Source of the DNA: VAZQ01 sp963817135 | GTDB taxonomy: Bacteria; Pseudomonadota; Alphaproteobacteria; Rhizobiales; Xanthobacteraceae | Direction: 5' to 3' | Length of the DNA: 64,000 nucleotides | Assembly (NCBI GenBank): GCA_963817135.1 | Contig: CAWFNG010000001.1 | Location: forward strand, 124,001 to 188,000 | Shown here: piece after piece, positions 9,649 through 18,928 of the stretch | Position numbering within the stretch: the first letter of the stretch is position 1 | Layout: the number at the start of each line of letters is the position of its first letter | Program-made: the position numbers and the translations under genes | The notes under the pieces: model-generated | Seen by the model: the letters and a program-made list of their open reading frames with translations, nothing else | Database searches by the model: none | What the model was told of the DNA's origin: nothing

Positions 9649-11991
9649 ATGGTCGCGCGTTATCTTGGCCAGCCGATCCGACGTAACGAAGATCCGCGCC
9701 TGCTGCGAGGAAAAGCCTTGTTCGTGGACGATGTAAACCGTCCCGACATGTTGCACGCCGCCTTCCTGCGCAGCCCGCATGCGCACGCGCGTATTGCCCG
9801 CATCGACATATCGCGTGCGCTGGCAATCAACGGGGTGGCAGCCATCTACACCGCCGGCGATCTGGGTCCCTACTGGCAAAGCGGCCCTCTGCTTGTGCCG
9901 CCGCCGCCCATCGACGGGATCACCTTCAATCAGAGGACCCAAGTTCCGTTAGCCAAGGGAATCGTCCGTCATGTCGGGGAACCGATCGTCCTGGTCATCG
10001 CAGGCAGCCGCTATCTGGCAGAAGATGCATTGCACCTGATCGGCGTGGAGTACGAGATCTTCGATGCCGTCACCGACATGGAACAGGCATTGCACGGGGA
10101 CGGGCCATTCGTGCATGCGGACCTGAAAAGCAATGTCGCAGCGCACGTTCGCCAGACCAAGGGGGATTATGCGCGCGCCCTCGCTCAAGCCGATGCCGTG
10201 ATACGCCGCCGCTTCACCTATGATCACGGCATGGCGTCGCCGATCGAGACGCGCGGCGTGGTGGCCGATTGGGACGCAAGATCGGAGCGCCTGACCGTCT
10301 GGGATACCACGCAAGCGCCGATCCCGATCCGCAATGGCCTGGCAGCGATGTTGGGTCTCAATGAACGCCAGGTGCGGGTCATCGCGCCGTTCATCGGCGG
10401 GGGGTTCGGGCCAAAGATCATGATGTTCTACCCCGAAGAGGTTCTCATCCCGTGGGCGTCGATGCGGCTGGCACGCCCGGTGAAGTGGATCGAGGACCGG
10501 TCGGAGCACTTTTACGCTACGAGCCACGAGCGCGGCCAGGTTCACGATGCCGAAATGGCGCTGACAAAGGACGGACGTATTCTCGGCATCAGGGACACGT
10601 TTCTGCACGACACCGGCGCCTACGATCCCTATGGGTTGACGGTACCGATCAACAGCCAGTGCACGTTGCTCGGTCCGTATGATGTACCCGATTATGAAAG
10701 TACGTTTACCGCCGTTTTCACCAACAAACCGATTGTGACCCCCTACCGCGGTGCCGGCAGGCAGCATGGCGTCTTCGTGATGGAGCGGATGCTGGACATC
10801 GCTGCACGCGAACTTGCAATCGACCGGGTCGAAATCCGACGCCGAAACCTCATTCCGTCCGATGCGTTCCCCTACGACAACAAGATCATCTATCAGGATT
10901 TCGCACCGCTCACGTATGACAGCGGCAACTATGAGGAGATCCTCGACAAGCTGGCGGCGCTGGTGGAGTACGAGCGCTTTGTCCGCGAGGAGCAGCCGCG
11001 CTTGCGCGCCGAGGGCAAGCACGTCGGCATCGGCATCGTCTGCTACGTCGAAGGCACGGGAATTGGACCTTACGAGGGAGCAAAAATCCAGGTACAGGCG
11101 AACGGCAAAGTTTCGCTGACGACCGGCATCGGCACGCAAGGACAAGGCCACTACACCAGCCTGGCGCAGCTCGCGGCCGACCGGCTGGGCGTCGATGTCA
11201 ATGCAGTCGAGGTGGTGACGGGGGATACCGATCAGTTCTATTGGGGCTGCGGGACCTTTGCGAGCCGCGGCGCGGTTGTTGCGGGCACCGCCGTGGACGC
11301 AGCCGCAGTCGTCGTGCGCGAAAAGATTCTGCGCCTCGCGGCGCAGGAGTTCGAATGCGCCGAAGAGGATCTAGAGCTCGCGGACGGTCGCGTTTCGATC
11401 GCCGGCGTACGCATGCACTCCATAAGTCTTGGCGAGCTCGCCGAAAAGGCCAATCCGCTGCGCGGCGCCGTAGCGCCCGGAACCGAGCCTGGCTTGGAAG
11501 CAACCCGCTATTTCGGTCCGCAAAGCGGCACGACAGCAAGCGGAGCGCACGCCATGATCGTGGAGATCGATCCCGCCACAATGATGATCGAGATAAAACG
11601 CTATGTCGTCGTGCACGACTGCGGCACCGTGATCAACCCGATGATTGTCGAGGGGCAGATTCACGGCGGTGTCGCACAAGGGATCGGCAATGGTTTCTAC
11701 GAGCAGCTCATATTCAATGACAGCGGCCAGCTGTTGAATGCGTCTCTGGCAGACTATCTCCTCCCCACCGCTCTGGACGTGCCGCGAATCGAAGTTGCCC
11801 ACACGGTGACCGGCTCGCCGCACAACCCGCTGGGCATCAAAGGAGTGGGCGAAGCCGGCGCCATTCCCGTCGGCGCACTGATGGCGCAGGCAATAGAAGA
11901 TGCTTTGCAGTTGCCTTCAAAGGGGGTGGAGATTCTCGAAATTCCACTCAGCCCATGCCGATTGTGGGAACTGTCTCCGCCCTCGTCCTGA
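9649..11991 (+). CDS. Xanthine dehydrogenase family molybdopterin-binding subunit (form II CoxL-like)
   Basis: The 780-residue large catalytic subunit of the Mo-hydroxylase family opens with GQPIRRNEDPRLLRGKA. It has GGGFGPK, the active-site loop PYRGAGR, QGQGHY and the C-terminal catalytic-glutamate motif KGVGEAG. The loop reads PYRGAGR rather than the AYRCSFR of true aerobic CO dehydrogenase, so it is form II: an aldehyde or N-heterocycle oxidase rather than a CO oxidiser. The family normally works with an FAD subunit and a 2Fe-2S subunit, yet neither is encoded beside it in this window. It is the last gene of the operon, after a 3-bp gap. Confidence 0.92.
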   Translation: MVARYLGQPIRRNEDPRLLRGKALFVDDVNRPDMLHAAFLRSPHAHARIARIDISRALAINGVAAIYTAGDLGPYWQSGPLLVPPPPIDGITFNQRTQVPLAKGIVRHVGEPIVLVIAGSRYLAEDALHLIGVEYEIFDAVTDMEQALHGDGPFVHADLKSNVAAHVRQTKGDYARALAQADAVIRRRFTYDHGMASPIETRGVVADWDARSERLTVWDTTQAPIPIRNGLAAMLGLNERQVRVIAPFIGGGFGPKIMMFYPEEVLIPWASMRLARPVKWIEDRSEHFYATSHERGQVHDAEMALTKDGRILGIRDTFLHDTGAYDPYGLTVPINSQCTLLGPYDVPDYESTFTAVFTNKPIVTPYRGAGRQHGVFVMERMLDIAARELAIDRVEIRRRNLIPSDAFPYDNKIIYQDFAPLTYDSGNYEEILDKLAALVEYERFVREEQPRLRAEGKHVGIGIVCYVEGTGIGPYEGAKIQVQANGKVSLTTGIGTQGQGHYTSLAQLAADRLGVDVNAVEVVTGDTDQFYWGCGTFASRGAVVAGTAVDAAAVVVREKILRLAAQEFECAEEDLELADGRVSIAGVRMHSISLGELAEKANPLRGAVAPGTEPGLEATRYFGPQSGTTASGAHAMIVEIDPATMMIEIKRYVVVHDCGTVINPMIVEGQIHGGVAQGIGNGFYEQLIFNDSGQLLNASLADYLLPTALDVPRIEVAHTVTGSPHNPLGIKGVGEAGAIPVGALMAQAIEDALQLPSKGVEILEIPLSPCRLWELSPPSS

Positions 11992-13014
11992 AGGAGGGCG
12001 CGTGGATAACTGCGGATCAACAACGCAGGTCGTTCGTAGCGGCCGTCTCGAAGGACGGGGGCGGCCTGTGCTGGTACCGCGTCATCCACCGATTGAGTTC
12101 TCTGTTTGCTGCAAACTTTTTCTTATCCGCACAAAAAATTCCCCGTTCCAGTAACGCGTTAACGTCTTGAGATAACGCCGCCCGGTATCTGTTATTTATA
12201 TAATCTGCAGTCAAACGCCTCGCATCTGGCTTGCGGATTTTCGCATCCTTGTAAGCGTACTGTCCGCCAGGAAGTTGCAGTGATCTGACCCGGCCTCTCA
12301 CTGCTACAAAGGACGCCGCACCCCAATGAATGATTCGATGTTTCTTGCGGGAGGACACGCTTACGTTTGCCCGGGCCGCCATATGTTTCATCTGAATTTC
12401 GTTTGCGGCCGAGAAGGATGTGGGAGCGCCGTATTGATCCGGGCGCTGCGTCCCTTCCCCAGCAGCGTGAGGATCATGAAGGAACGTCGCGACCCATATC
12501 AGAAAAGCCCTTCCAGCGGCCTACAGTACCTTTGCTCCGGCCCCGGCAAATTGTGTGAGTCGATCGGGGTTACGTGCAAACACAGTGGCGCTTCGCTCTA
12601 CATGCCTCCGTTCGATTTGCGCGCCCGTTCAGGCGGGGTCCGTATCGTCAAGGGAAAGCGAATTAACACCCCGACGACACCGGATTGTCTCCGTCGCTAT
12701 GGCCTCGTTGAGTCTCCATCATTCCTGAGCGTACCCATGCCGTACCCTCCAGCCGTCATAGTAAACGTACAAACAGGGTAGTCCGCAGTGGGTTGATGCC
12801 GTTGAAAAAAGATTTTTAGGGAGCCCTCCGAGCAATATTATAGTTCAAGGCGGGCGTCGACCGCGCAACTTCGATTCAAAAAATTGCCCTCGATGATTCG
12901 ATTATTGCGCGGCGCTGGCATGTTGCGGAATTTTTCAACAGCATCGGTCAATTACAGACTATGCACAGCAACAAGGAGCAGCCTATCTAGCGAAGAGCGG
13001 CACGGGACCGCTCA
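11992..13014. other. 1-kb region without a supported gene
   Basis: No reading frame here resembles a known protein. A 151-codon frame at 12326-12781 lacks a clear ribosome site and has atypical composition, so I do not call it. AT-rich patches occur at about 12110-12210. It separates the catabolic operon from the toxin-antitoxin pair. Confidence 0.5.
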
Positions 13015-13281
13015 CTATGCCCGTCTTCTGCCGTGCCTGACCTTATCGCCTTTCTTTGGCGAATTCCCGACGCCCGCGCGTTTGAGAATATCAAGTGCTT
13101 TCGGAATATTGGCTCGGGCAGCGCGTTCCGCGAAATATTTTTCCGTCCGCAACGCTGAGATCTTCTCAGCCACGGCCACATTGATGAGCTGATTGAGAGC
13201 CACACCCTCTGCCTGGGCTAGATGTCGCGCTTCGTCCAGCAGCGAGGGCTGGAGACGCAACGCAAAATTGCTCTTCCTCAT
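13015..13281 (-). CDS. Ribbon-helix-helix type antitoxin partner of PIN toxin
   Basis: An 88-residue protein opening with MRKSNFALRLQPSLLDEA, a beta strand followed by helices as in ribbon-helix-helix DNA-binding antitoxins and HicB/CopG-like regulators. It has a basic C-terminus. The frame is open upstream to 13455, but the ATG at 13281 overlaps the toxin stop by four bases (ATGA) and starts the conserved domain. It should neutralise the PIN nuclease and repress the operon. It is the second gene, so the order is toxin first. Confidence 0.82.
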   Translation of the reverse strand: MRKSNFALRLQPSLLDEARHLAQAEGVALNQLINVAVAEKISALRTEKYFAERAARANIPKALDILKRAGVGNSPKKGDKVRHGRRRA

Positions 13282-13706
13282 GACCTCTTCTCCATCTGCT
13301 GCACGATCTCGGCCGGAGTTCGCACGTCTATCCCAAATAACTTCCTCACCAGGGTGAAGTGGCGACGATTGAATGTGACAATCGCATCCGATCTTCCGTT
13401 CACCGCTGTTTCCAGCACCATATCGTCGTCCGCGTCGTTCAGAACAGGTCTCCATAAAAAATCAAGCCGCACCGGCTCCGCGATTGCCGCCACCGCATCA
13501 AGCAGCGTGCCCACATCTGCGACCGAAAGACGCGAGGCTGCCAAGTGGCTGGAGCGCGTCATTACAGCCTCGTATTCAATTAGCAACGGTACCGAGACCA
13601 ACATCGTGAATCGATCATTGAGGCCCGCGACGAGCAAGCGATGCGAAGCACCGGCATCGCTGCGGATAGCCGCTATCATGACGACCGTATCGAGGACCAG
13701 TCTCAC
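13278..13706 (-). CDS. PIN-domain toxin (COG1569-type)
   Basis: This 142-residue PIN-fold ribonuclease starts at a GTG with MRLVLDTVVMIAAIRS, giving the first catalytic Asp (residue 6). It continues through LLIEYEAVM (acidic Glu) and LNDADDDMVLETAVNG, holding the second acidic cluster, to IVTFNRRHF. This matches the putative toxin component family of COG1569. These enzymes cleave RNA when released by their antitoxin. It is translationally coupled to the downstream antitoxin gene. A palindrome just upstream (13720-13735) is a likely autoregulatory operator. Confidence 0.88.
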   Translation of the reverse strand: MRLVLDTVVMIAAIRSDAGASHRLLVAGLNDRFTMLVSVPLLIEYEAVMTRSSHLAASRLSVADVGTLLDAVAAIAEPVRLDFLWRPVLNDADDDMVLETAVNGRSDAIVTFNRRHFTLVRKLFGIDVRTPAEIVQQMEKRS

Positions 13707-13719
13707 GTCCCTATAATAG

Positions 13720-13735
13720 ATATTGCTCGCAATAT
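13720..13735. promoter_or_regulatory. Palindromic operator candidate of the toxin-antitoxin operon
   Basis: ATATTGC-TC-GCAATAT is a perfect inverted repeat with a 2-bp centre, 14 bp upstream of the toxin GTG (leftward transcription). It is embedded in AT-rich sequence. Its position and symmetry fit binding by a ribbon-helix-helix antitoxin dimer pair; this is inference. Confidence 0.55.
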
Positions 13736-13935
13736 TGCAATCTACGCGGTTTGGCGCGATCGAGGCGCCCGAGCAGCCGACATTCGGACCGCAATTGATT
13801 CGTCGCGAGTACTGAAGCCCTCAAGAATTCTCCCGGCGTAGATACTGACCAGGCGGTAATATTCCGCAATGCTGACACTGCGCCCAGCCAACCTTTCGCC
13901 TCCGACTTACCGCGACCAGCTCGATTACGAAGTAA

Positions 13936-14121
13936 TCACCAGACCGGAGGAAGGGTTATGCGGTGCCCTCGCACGTGTTTGACAGGCGCGCTCGGCGGCC
14001 AACAGTTGAGGCCAACGCACGGTTCTCTGGCTGCGGCAGGCTGTTCTTGGATGGTCAGGACGCCCGCTGTTCCGGCGGCCAGCGCGAAGATCAGCGCAAC
14101 GGTGAGGATGATCTTCTTCAT
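13936..14121 (-). CDS. Small secreted protein, 61 aa
   Basis: A short gene with a strong ribosome site (CCAGGAGATTGCC before the ATG). The product has a textbook signal peptide: MKK, a hydrophobic core to about residue 20, and an AAA cleavage region near 31. The mature part of about 30 residues contains two cysteines (EPCVGLNCWPP), which could form a disulfide. I recognise no family. It lies alone between the toxin-antitoxin pair and a small + strand gene. Confidence 0.7.
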   Translation of the reverse strand: MKKIILTVALIFALAAGTAGVLTIQEQPAAAREPCVGLNCWPPSAPVKHVRGHRITLPPVW

Positions 14122-14323
14122 GGCAATCTCCTGGAAGGTTTACCAATTGATGATGCACTTTTTTGTGCGCAGTCCCCGCCAGAAGATGTGATGGCTATCA
14201 CTTTAACAGAACGTGCTGTGACTTTTCGCACACTTAGTGACGTGTGTGATCCTCGCCACTCTTTTGAAGGGCATTGTCGAGCTATTCTTGCCTCCAAATA
14301 GCGGAACCTTATGGAGGTCGGCT

Positions 14324-14524
14324 ATGACAGGGTCTCTAAACTTGGCACCGTTGGATGCGATACTCCAACGCTGTCGCTCAGTATGCCGCCGGCTGATTAA
14401 TGTGGTGGTCGAGCCAATTGCACGACGCGAAATTGAAGAGCACTTTGATAGGCATCAATTCACATTGTCGCCGGAAGTGCGCATTGAACTTGAGCGTCGG
14501 TGCGAGGGTCAATACGGCGATTGA
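14324..14524 (+). CDS. Hypothetical small protein, 66 aa
   Basis: ATG preceded by ATGGAGGTCGGCT, a good ribosome site. The product is largely helical and charged toward its C-terminus (IARREIEEHFDRHQF, RIELERRCEGQYGD), with no membrane segment or signal peptide. I do not recognise a family. Composition looks coding. Confidence 0.45.
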   Translation: MTGSLNLAPLDAILQRCRSVCRRLINVVVEPIARREIEEHFDRHQFTLSPEVRIELERRCEGQYGD

Positions 14525-14544
14525 TCCAAATTGCGGCCATACGA

Positions 14545-14870
14545 CCGTTGAACCAGCAATTCCTTTTAGAAATCACGGCGTCGCAGATCGACTTCGGTTT
14601 TGGCCAGGCGGCGAGCACCTTCGTGCATGTTCGCAATAGCAACCCCAAAGCCTATGCCGTCATGGCCAAGACCGGATGGGCGGCGGCACCGGATGTCCCA
14701 ACCATTGATGAAGCAGGGTCTCAGGGCTTTATGCTTCGTCGTTTTGCCACGGGCTCTGGATGCCGAAGGGAACGCCGAAAGAGATAATTGTAAAGCTCAA
14801 TGCAGCGGTGCAGGCACAAACCCCCAATCAGCATCGCATTTTTGCGACTACCTAATCGAAGGGGTACGGC
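14545..14870 (+). pseudogene. Decayed Bug/TctC-family binding protein fragment
   Basis: Two frames carry pieces of the C-terminal half of a Bug receptor. ITASQIDFGFGQAAST, KAYAVMAKTGWAAAPD and VPTIDEAGSQGF are in one frame. LWMPKGTPKEIIVKLN, from about base 14755, is in another. The N-terminal half is missing and nothing recognisable continues after about 14870. It is a dead relic of a family that has three intact tandem members at 39-42.5 kb. Confidence 0.75.
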
Positions 14871-14919
14871 TGGTTTACCTTCAACTGCAGAAATGTTTTT
14901 GTGGAATGCTGCGCGAAGG

Positions 14920-15852
14920 TCATGCGTCGGATGGGGCAGCCCATAGGAATTCCGGGCGGATCCCCTGCTGGATGAGTTTCTGCCCCAACTCCTGAAGTTG
15001 GAACATGGCGCCGATACCGGGGGGCGCGCCGCTCGTCCAGCACGCCTGAAGGTCGATCAAGAGCTGCGACATCGCCTGATTGAAAGCGATCGATGGATTC
15101 GGGCTCGCGTTGGACTGCTGGAAGTTGAACACCGTGGGGAACTGGATCGCGGCGCCGGTGAAGCTAAACCCGCCCCCGTTCTGCACCAGTGTCTTCCCGG
15201 TGAAAATCTCCTTGAACACGTAGTAATGCGCAAACTTCGCCCCATCCGCCGGCGGCTGATCGGGCGAACCCTGCGTTCCTTCTCCTTCACCCTTGATCCT
15301 GGCAATCGCCGCCAGCGCATCGGCAATGCTCCTGATCGGGATCGCTTCACCCATGTTGACGAAGTGCGCATTGGGATTGATGGCCGGATTGACCGCCGTG
15401 AACCCAGCCGCAATCGTGTTGTAGAATGCCCCGATCGTTGTTGGTGCTGGGCGTAGCGGAGCGGCGACCGGTGGAAATTCCGGGAATTCGATCTGCATAA
15501 AAACCTGAAGCTGGTCAGGTGAAAGCGGCTGCAGGTCCACCGAAAGCTTTTGCGCAATGCCGCCCGGTAACACATTTGTCGGATAGGTCGGGACGAAAGC
15601 CGCGTTGGCGATGTTCGGTGTCCCCCCGACCGCGGTCAGCATGTTCCCTGCCAGAGCGAAGTGAAACATCTCCTGCACCGCAATTTCCTCAATCATGTCA
15701 CCGACGCCGTCGGGATCGGCGTCGATCGACCATTGCGCGCAGAGATAGGGTGGGATGGTGGAGAACTCCAATTGCATCGTGGTCTGCAGCGCAGCCTGCA
15801 GGTCCGCGAGGGAGTTGATTCCCTGTTCAACAAATTGGGCGATGGTCTTCAT
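14920..15852 (-). CDS. Ferritin-like protein, VioB/iminophenyl-pyruvate dimer synthase type
   Basis: This 310-residue protein has the ferritin-like four-helix pattern of the PF12902 family: LQTTMQLEFSTIPPYLCAQW followed by IEEIAVQEMFHFALAGNM supplies the first Glu and the ExxH carboxylate/histidine ligands. Homologues include the iminophenyl-pyruvate dimer synthase domain of VioB and stand-alone proteins of unknown role. No violacein genes are nearby. It is the last gene on the leftward cluster, 70 bp after the tautomerase. The substrate is unknown. Confidence 0.85.
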   Translation of the reverse strand: MKTIAQFVEQGINSLADLQAALQTTMQLEFSTIPPYLCAQWSIDADPDGVGDMIEEIAVQEMFHFALAGNMLTAVGGTPNIANAAFVPTYPTNVLPGGIAQKLSVDLQPLSPDQLQVFMQIEFPEFPPVAAPLRPAPTTIGAFYNTIAAGFTAVNPAINPNAHFVNMGEAIPIRSIADALAAIARIKGEGEGTQGSPDQPPADGAKFAHYYVFKEIFTGKTLVQNGGGFSFTGAAIQFPTVFNFQQSNASPNPSIAFNQAMSQLLIDLQACWTSGAPPGIGAMFQLQELGQKLIQQGIRPEFLWAAPSDA

Positions 15853-15922
15853 GGGATGATTGCTCCACCGCGTCGAGCCCAGCTCTCAGCCTGCTGTCGA
15901 TTGCCAGGTTGAGTACCGTTCG

Positions 15923-16303
15923 TCACGCGTACTGCGCCAGACCATTGCCGAAGGACCAGTTCTCCTTTGGCACCTCCACAATGTTAATAAAGACGTCCTC
16001 GGGCCTCACACCCGGATCAGCCTTCAAGTTTGCCGCGATGCGCGCGTAGAGCGCCTTCTTTTGCTCCACCGACCGCGTGTTGTTGGCGGTGATTTGGATG
16101 ATCACAAGGTCGTCACTTCGGTCGATTCCGAGGTACTGGAGGCCGTAGTCGCAGTTCTCGCCATCGTGCTCACTTACGGTCATGAAGCGATCGTCCTCGG
16201 GCACATTGAAGGTCTCGCGCATGGCCCGGTAGACGCCGGCCATGATCGCGCGGCGATATTTCGTTGGCTTACCGGCCTGAAGCGAGATGCGTGTCAGTGG
16301 CAT
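15923..16303 (-). CDS. Tautomerase family protein
   Basis: The 126-residue product begins Met-Pro-Leu, so removal of Met exposes the catalytic N-terminal proline of the 4-oxalocrotonate tautomerase/MIF superfamily. The body (GVYRAMRETFNVPEDDRF, QYLGIDRSDDLVIIQI, the C-terminal EDVFINIVEVPKENWSFG) matches the long, about 125-residue subgroup that makes trimers. It is probably cytosolic. Location next to transport and dehydrogenase genes suggests a catabolic isomerase role. Confidence 0.9.
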   Translation of the reverse strand: MPLTRISLQAGKPTKYRRAIMAGVYRAMRETFNVPEDDRFMTVSEHDGENCDYGLQYLGIDRSDDLVIIQITANNTRSVEQKKALYARIAANLKADPGVRPEDVFINIVEVPKENWSFGNGLAQYA

Positions 16304-16453
16304 AGCGGCGGCTCTTCTGTTTGATCAATCGAGTTAGCAGGAAAGGCTTGGTTTGGGGAGGTGCGTGGGGGGTAAGGCAATGCCCGTCCCTTGCGCCACA
16401 TCATCGCGGTGGTCATGCGGGCGCGCAACCGCTCGATCCCATTGCGATGATGA

Positions 16454-17791
16454 TCACACTTTTTCCGGCAGCGGTTGTCCTTTCGTCTCCGGGAGGAACG
16501 GGGCCGCCACAAAACCGAGGAAGTAGATGCAGGAAAATATCATCGCCGCCTTGCCGAATCCGCCGAACTGCACAATCAGCGTGCCGGCAAACAGCGGGCC
16601 GAGGAACGCAATGAAGCGCGGCGCATTGAAGACGAACGCAATGCCGGTGCCGCGCGACCGCGTCGGGAACAGCTCAGGCAGCCAGACCGGCATCCACGAA
16701 TACTGCCCCAGCGTGAAGAACCCGTTGATCCCGGCCGCGAGCAAGAGCAGGTGCAAATCTTCGGTCCACAGAAACAAGACAGGCGTCATGGCGAAGGCCA
16801 TCGCGAAGTACAGCATTGCGGTCGGCCTGCGTCCGATCCAATCGGCGAGGAAGCCCAGGCAGATGTAACCGGCGATGCCGCCAAAGTTGTAGGCCATCCC
16901 TGCATATGCGGCCCATTGCTGCTGCGGCAGGTTTGCCTTTGCAGCAAGCGAGGCAGCGTAGGGTGGCACCCATGACGAGATGCCCCACCACGCCAGTGTG
17001 GTCGTGAGCGATAACAGAAGCGCGATAATTGTGCGCCGTCGAATCTCCGGGCTGGCGAACAAGTCCGCCGCGGTGAACCGCGTGAGCGCATGCTCTTCCG
17101 CCGCCAATGTTGCTCCGCTGCGCTGGCGCGCACGAGCTGCCTTGCGCCGTTCATTGGCCTCTTCCCATTTCGCCGATTCCGGGATCGAGGTGCGAATCCA
17201 CAATGTCAGCAGCGCCGGCAGAATTCCGATGAGATACAGGTAGCGCCACGAATCGGGGCCGAGCGAGCCGACATAGAGCCAGACCAACGATGCGACGAAG
17301 TTGCCGATGCCAATGCCGCATTGCATGAGCCCTGCGCCTCGGCCGCGGGCATGGTCCGGCCAAAGCTCTGCCATCATCGACGATCCGGTCGCCCATTCGG
17401 ATCCGATCGAAATACCCACAAGAAAACGCAGGAACGCGAACGATACCCAATCAAACGAAACCGCCGTAAGGCCGGTCGTGATCGAGTAGGCGAGAATGGC
17501 GTAGATCATCGTGCGCTTGCGCCCGATGTAGTCGGCAAGCAGGCCGCCAACAATTCCACCGATGCCCCAACCGAGCAACGTGATTGCGACGACGGTACCG
17601 ATATAGGCTGGAATCTGTGGATACTGCGACGGGGCCAGCAATGCGCGCATGGCCGGACCGACCGTCAGGAAAAGCGCATACAACTCAAAACCGTCAAACA
17701 GCCAGCCGAGATTGGCGGCGAGCAGAATGTTCCACTGGCTGCGGTTGAGCGAGAGGTACCATGGTTGCGACGCGACGACCGTGTCAGACAT
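16454..17791 (-). CDS. MFS transporter, metabolite:H+ symporter type
   Basis: A 445-residue major facilitator with twelve predicted helices. It carries the family loop 2-3 motif GGLLADYIGRKRTM and its pseudo-repeat GFLADWIGRRPTAM in the second half, and starts helix 1 with NLGWLFDGFELYALFL. It resembles sialate/aromatic-acid symporters. It lies 37 bp downstream of the UgpC-like ATPase gene on the same strand, so it is probably co-transcribed. The substrate is unknown. Confidence 0.9.
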   Translation of the reverse strand: MSDTVVASQPWYLSLNRSQWNILLAANLGWLFDGFELYALFLTVGPAMRALLAPSQYPQIPAYIGTVVAITLLGWGIGGIVGGLLADYIGRKRTMIYAILAYSITTGLTAVSFDWVSFAFLRFLVGISIGSEWATGSSMMAELWPDHARGRGAGLMQCGIGIGNFVASLVWLYVGSLGPDSWRYLYLIGILPALLTLWIRTSIPESAKWEEANERRKAARARQRSGATLAAEEHALTRFTAADLFASPEIRRRTIIALLLSLTTTLAWWGISSWVPPYAASLAAKANLPQQQWAAYAGMAYNFGGIAGYICLGFLADWIGRRPTAMLYFAMAFAMTPVLFLWTEDLHLLLLAAGINGFFTLGQYSWMPVWLPELFPTRSRGTGIAFVFNAPRFIAFLGPLFAGTLIVQFGGFGKAAMIFSCIYFLGFVAAPFLPETKGQPLPEKV

Positions 17792-17827
17792 GGCTATTCC
17801 CCTCTGTCGACTCCGCAGCTTTGTCCT

Positions 17828-18928
17828 TCAGATCGCCGCTTCGGACGCCGTGTCGAAGAAGTGAAGCCGGTCGGATCGCAAAGCGAGACGCAGCTTGTCC
17901 CCGTGCTGGGCGCGCACCGTCGGCTCCACTGCCGCCACCATGGTCTGGCCGCCTACCGCCAGGTCGAGCAGGATCTCGGATCCGAGCTTCTCCACCACCT
18001 CGACCACCGCGTCGATGCAGAGCCCGGCCGGCTCGCTGCCATTGGCGATCTGCAAATCTTCCGGGCGGATGCCCACGGTAACGTCGCGGCCCGTGTAGGG
18101 CGCGAGCCGCGGCGCGAACGCGGCCGGCACCTCGATGCCGAAGCCCGCTTTGTCCGCCCGCATCTTCCCATCCGCGCCCGTCATGCGGACCGTCGCGAAA
18201 TTCATCGCTGGCGAACCGATGAAGCCGGCGACGAAGCGGTTGACGGGAGCGTTATAGAGTTCGAGCGGCTCGCCCACCTGTTGCACAACGCCGTCTTTCA
18301 TCACCACCACGCGATCGCCCAGCGTCATCGCCTCCACCTGGTCGTGGGTCACGTAGATGGCCGTGGTGCTCAGCCGATTGTGGATCTTCTTCAGCTCGAC
18401 GCGCATCTGCACGCGCAGCTTGGCGTCGAGATTGGAGAGCGGCTCGTCGAACAGGAACACCTGCGGATGGCGCACGATCGCGCGGCCCAGTGCCACGCGC
18501 TGGCGTTGCCCGCCGGAAAGCTGGCGCGGCTTGCGCCCGAGATAGTTCTGGATTCCGAGGATCTCGGCCGCCGCCTGCACGCGTTTCGCTATCTCCGCCC
18601 GATCGAACTTGCGCATCTTCAGGCCGAAAGCCATGTTGTTGTACACGCTCATATGCGGGTAGAGCGCATAGTTCTGGAACACCATGGCGATGTCGCGGTC
18701 CATGGGCGGCAACGCGTTCACCACCGTATTGCCGATGACGACCTCGCCGGAAGTGATCGATTCAAGTCCCGCCACCATGCGCAAGGTGGTGGTCTTGCCG
18801 CAGCCGGAAGGCCCGACCAGGACCAGGAACTCCTTGTCGCGGATCTCGAGGTTCACATCCTTCACGGCGTGCACCTCGTCGTACATCTTGTTCAAGCTCC
18901 GGATCAGGACCTGCGCCATTCGCCTCAT
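17828..18928 (-). CDS. Sugar ABC transporter ATP-binding protein (UgpC/MalK family)
   Basis: A 366-residue ATPase with Walker A GPSGCGKTTT at 39-48, Q-loop FQNYALYPHM, signature LSGGQRQRV, Walker B VFLFDEPLSNLDA, and a C-terminal OB/TOBE regulatory extension (VGIRPEDLQIANG), as in the UgpC/MsmK/MalK group. It energises the two permeases encoded just upstream. Its start overlaps the second permease stop by four bases. Confidence 0.95.
   Translation of the reverse strand: MRRMAQVLIRSLNKMYDEVHAVKDVNLEIRDKEFLVLVGPSGCGKTTTLRMVAGLESITSGEVVIGNTVVNALPPMDRDIAMVFQNYALYPHMSVYNNMAFGLKMRKFDRAEIAKRVQAAAEILGIQNYLGRKPRQLSGGQRQRVALGRAIVRHPQVFLFDEPLSNLDAKLRVQMRVELKKIHNRLSTTAIYVTHDQVEAMTLGDRVVVMKDGVVQQVGEPLELYNAPVNRFVAGFIGSPAMNFATVRMTGADGKMRADKAGFGIEVPAAFAPRLAPYTGRDVTVGIRPEDLQIANGSEPAGLCIDAVVEVVEKLGSEILLDLAVGGQTMVAAVEPTVRAQHGDKLRLALRSDRLHFFDTASEAAI

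Noticed and set aside
8029..11151. Long minus-strand frames of 374 and 400 codons
   Set aside because: Both are antisense to the amidohydrolase and Mo-hydroxylase genes, which have clear motifs. They are shadows.
12326..12781. A 151-codon frame as a gene
   Set aside because: No ribosome site, no domain, odd composition and no neighbour logic.
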